DNA of 8,532 nt from Melaminivora alkalimesophila (GTDB taxonomy: Bacteria > Pseudomonadota > Gammaproteobacteria > Burkholderiales > Burkholderiaceae_C): NCBI RefSeq assembly GCF_000282995.1, contig NZ_ALEE01000570.1:1-8532 (forward strand), read 5' to 3'. A program made the translations under genes and the position numbers. Positions 6,509 to 8,532 of this stretch are shown in pieces (position 1 is the first letter of the stretch; each line of letters starts with the position of its first letter). The notes beneath the pieces are model-generated. The model did not search any database, was not told the origin of the DNA, and saw nothing but the letters and a program-made list of their open reading frames with translations.

Positions 6509-7258
6509 CTAAAACCGCTCCCAAGGCTGCAGATAGCGCCACTGCCCCTCGGCCAGCGGAGCCAGGGCGACGCGGCCGATGCGGATGCGCCGCAGCGCCA
6601 GCACCGACAGGCCCACGGCCGCGCACATGGCGGGTACCTGGTCCGGGCGGATGCCCTTGAGCGCAAAGCGCAGGCGCTGCTCGCTCTGCCAGCTCACCTT
6701 GATCGGCGGCAGCGCGCGGCCGTCGAGCACCAGCCCGTGGCACAGGCGCTGCAGGCCGCCGTCGGCGATCTGGCCCGCCACCTGCACGATGCATTCCTGC
6801 TCCAGCGTCTCGCTGGCTTCGGCGAGCTTGCGCGCCACGCGGGTGTCCTGGGTATAGACCACCATGCCGCTGGCCTCGGCGGGCAGGGGCGTGTGGCAGG
6901 CGAGCTGGCGGAAATGCCGCTGCAGCACGCGCACCGGCGGGCCTTCGCCCACGTGGCGGTTGGCTGCGTGCAGCAGGGCGAGCGCGTCGGGAACGCCTTG
7001 CTGCGCGTCGCCCGAGGCGACGTGATGGCCTGCCGGCTTGTGCAGCACCAGCGTGACCGGCGGCACCTCCTCGGCGCGCGCCCCTGGCGCGAGCGCTACC
7101 TTCTGGGCCGCCGTCACGCGCGCCCCCGGCTCCTCGACCACGGCACCGTCCACGCGGACCCAGCCGCCCTCGATGTACAGCTCGGCCGTGCGGCGCGAGC
7201 AGCCGAGCTCGGCCGCCAGCCGCTTGGCCAGGCGCACGCCCTCCGGCGCTTCAGTCAT
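6509..7258 (-). CDS. S4-domain pseudouridine synthase homologue (RsuA/RluF-like) with degenerate active site
   Basis: This is a 249-residue protein related to the RsuA/RluB/RluE/RluF rRNA pseudouridine synthases. An N-terminal S4 RNA-binding domain (about 8-60: RLAKRLAAELGCSRRTAELYI, then WVRVDGAVV) is followed by the family motif LVLHKPAG (70-77) and the C-terminal IRIGRVAL (225-232). The catalytic motif is altered. Where active enzymes have G-R-L-D with Gly five residues after the Asp, this protein has T123-P-L-P126 with G131, so Pro replaces the catalytic Asp. Where they have KEYxV, it has QECIV, with C156 replacing the conserved Tyr. It may bind rRNA without modifying it, or use another acid such as E128. 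The ATG at 7258 overlaps the upstream hydrolase gene by 8 bp and has only a weak ribosome-binding site, so translational coupling is likely. Fold assignment is firm; activity is doubtful. Confidence 0.88.
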   Translation of the reverse strand: MTEAPEGVRLAKRLAAELGCSRRTAELYIEGGWVRVDGAVVEEPGARVTAAQKVALAPGARAEEVPPVTLVLHKPAGHHVASGDAQQGVPDALALLHAANRHVGEGPPVRVLQRHFRQLACHTPLPAEASGMVVYTQDTRVARKLAEASETLEQECIVQVAGQIADGGLQRLCHGLVLDGRALPPIKVSWQSEQRLRFALKGIRPDQVPAMCAAVGLSVLALRRIRIGRVALAPLAEGQWRYLQPWERF

Positions 7259-8532
7259 TGCCGGGCTCGAGCATGCGGATGCGTTCCACGTGCGCCAGCA
7301 GCGAACGCTGCGCCAGCGGCCACATGCGCGGTGGCACATCGTCGTAGGCGCGGCGCGTCCAGTCGGCCAGCGTGCCCTGCGGCTCGGCCTGCATGGCGGC
7401 CAGCACACGCGCCTCGCGCGCCAGGCGGTGCGCCTGCAGCTGGGCGATGACCGCGCGCGCATCGCACAGCACGTAGCCGTGCGCCGGCGCGATGAACTCC
7501 ACGCCGTGCTCGGCGCACAGCGCGTCCAGGCGCGCCAGCGAGTCCAGGTAGTCCGCCATGTTGCCGTCCGGCGGGTCGATGATGGTGGTGCTGCCGTTCA
7601 GGATGTGGTCGCCCGAGAACAGCAGCCCATCCTCGCGCAGCAGCAGGCACAGGTGGTTGGCGGCGTGCCCGGGGGTGTGCACCACCTGCAGCGTGTGGGT
7701 GAGCTGGCCCTCCAGTCCGCGCCCGGACAGGACCAGCAGCTCGCCATCGTCCAGTGCCCGGTCGGGCACGAAGTGGCTGGCGGCGCGCGCCGTGGGCGCC
7801 GAGGGCAGGCCCAGGATCGGCGGCGCGGGGCGACCGTGGGCGACCGCCATGGCCTGCAGCGGCGCGGCGCCGGGGAAATGGTCGGGATGGGAGTGGGTGC
7901 AGACGATGGCGCGGATGTCGCCGCCGGCGGCGCGCCACAGGCGCTCGATGTGTTCCGTGTCGGCCGGGCCAGGGTCGATGACGATGTGGCCGGTGGCGGC
8001 CTCGCCGACCACGTAGCTGTTGGTGCCCGGGCCGGTCATGACACCGGGGTTGGCAGCCGTCAGGCGCTGCACGTTCTTGAGCAGCGGCACCGGCCGCTCG
8101 CACTGCCAGTCCAGCGGGTGCTGGCCGTGCCCATCGGGACAGACCAGCGCCAGCTCGCCGTAGGGCGGCTCGTGCTCCATGTAGTGCTGCAGCTTGCCGG
8201 CGAGGAAGCCCGAGCGCGGACAGGTGCTCCACAGTGGCTGCTCCTGCGCGACGGCGTCCAGCACCGCCTGCACGCTGTCGTACTGCGCCAGCCGCTGCAG
8301 GGTGCGGATGGTCGGGAAGATCATGAAGAACTGCCCGGCCTCGTGGCGCGCCAGCGCATCCGCCGGGCGCACCCACACCGGCTCGAACTGCTCGGCCTCG
8401 TCGGCCACCGGCTCCTGGCCGGGCGGCATGCGCGCCACCAGGAAGGGCACGGCGAAACGCTTGGGCAGGTTGCGGTCGGCCGTCCAGTGGGCGAGCGGGT
8501 ACATGGCGTCGGCCGCCAGGCGCAGGCCGCGC
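7251..8532 (-). CDS. Nudix-like / metallo-beta-lactamase fusion hydrolase, 5' end cut by window
   Basis: The reading frame is open to the right edge, so the start and the Nudix box proper lie outside. Numbering from the in-frame ATG at 8504, residues 1-75 resemble the C-terminal half of a Nudix hydrolase of the NUDT19-like kind (YPLAHW, PKRFAVPFLVARMP, then EFEPVWVRPADAL-like spacing), followed by a linker (76-145). Residues 146-345 form an MBL-fold hydrolase: T203-H204-S-H206-P-D208-H209, H280 (HTPGH), D299 (SGDH) and H342 (APAHG) supply a complete two-metal site, and PGTNSYVVG opens the fold. The C-terminal helices (350-410) resemble the winged-helix tail of LACTB2-type proteins. LACTB2 relatives cleave RNA, whereas others are thioesterases or glyoxalase-like. 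The substrate here is unknown. The stop overlaps the pseudouridine-synthase homologue by 8 bp, indicating an operon. Confidence 0.88.
   Translation of the reverse strand, partial: RGLRLAADAMYPLAHWTADRNLPKRFAVPFLVARMPPGQEPVADEAEQFEPVWVRPADALARHEAGQFFMIFPTIRTLQRLAQYDSVQAVLDAVAQEQPLWSTCPRSGFLAGKLQHYMEHEPPYGELALVCPDGHGQHPLDWQCERPVPLLKNVQRLTAANPGVMTGPGTNSYVVGEAATGHIVIDPGPADTEHIERLWRAAGGDIRAIVCTHSHPDHFPGAAPLQAMAVAHGRPAPPILGLPSAPTARAASHFVPDRALDDGELLVLSGRGLEGQLTHTLQVVHTPGHAANHLCLLLREDGLLFSGDHILNGSTTIIDPPDGNMADYLDSLARLDALCAEHGVEFIAPAHGYVLCDARAVIAQLQAHRLAREARVLAAMQAEPQGTLADWTRRAYDDVPPRMWPLAQRSLLAHVERIRMLEPGND

Noticed and set aside
5254..6666. Minus-strand open frame of 470 codons opposite the aldolase and NYN genes
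   Set aside because: It has no recognisable motif and runs across the convergent hairpin into the pseudouridine-synthase homologue. The plus-strand genes explain the region.

Overview
The window is chromosomal DNA of a GC-rich bacterium, most likely a betaproteobacterium of the Burkholderiales/Comamonadaceae type. This assignment rests on base composition, on a gene order that resembles that group, and on a type A RNase P RNA with proteobacterial-looking conserved blocks. It is an inference from sequence style, not from a database match. I see no prophage, transposase, CRISPR array or tRNA.

Left part, minus strand (1-3915). A three-gene cluster reads right to left as ybhP (endonuclease/exonuclease/phosphatase fold), clsB (cardiolipin synthase with two HKD motifs) and ybhN (membrane protein of the lysyl-PG synthase transmembrane family, running off the left edge). 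The first two overlap by 4 bp, and ybhN starts 24 bp after clsB. The order matches the E. coli ybhP-clsB-ybhN operon and points to membrane phospholipid synthesis or handling. Upstream lies cysK (cysteine synthase A), which has its own rho-independent terminator and so is probably a separate unit.

Centre, plus strand (about 4022-6423). The RNase P RNA gene rnpB (4035-4377) is divergent from cysK. It is followed by about 300 bp without a convincing gene but with nested inverted repeats. Next come a DHDPS/N-acetylneuraminate-lyase family aldolase (4675-5568) that lacks the DHDPS arginine, and a NYN-domain putative ribonuclease with a C-terminal OST-HTH/LOTUS-like RNA-binding domain (5671-6423). 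Sampled stretches of these two genes are visibly lower in GC than the flanks.

Right part, minus strand (6509-8532). A Nudix-like plus metallo-beta-lactamase fusion protein (5' end outside the window) overlaps by 8 bp an S4-domain pseudouridine-synthase homologue. That homologue appears to have lost the catalytic aspartate and the conserved active-site tyrosine. The two probably form an operon converging on the NYN gene, with a hairpin between them.

Most of the window is ordinary housekeeping content. The points most worth a second look are the apparently dead pseudouridine synthase coupled to a Nudix-MBL hydrolase, the NYN-LOTUS protein, and the atypical DHDPS-family enzyme.
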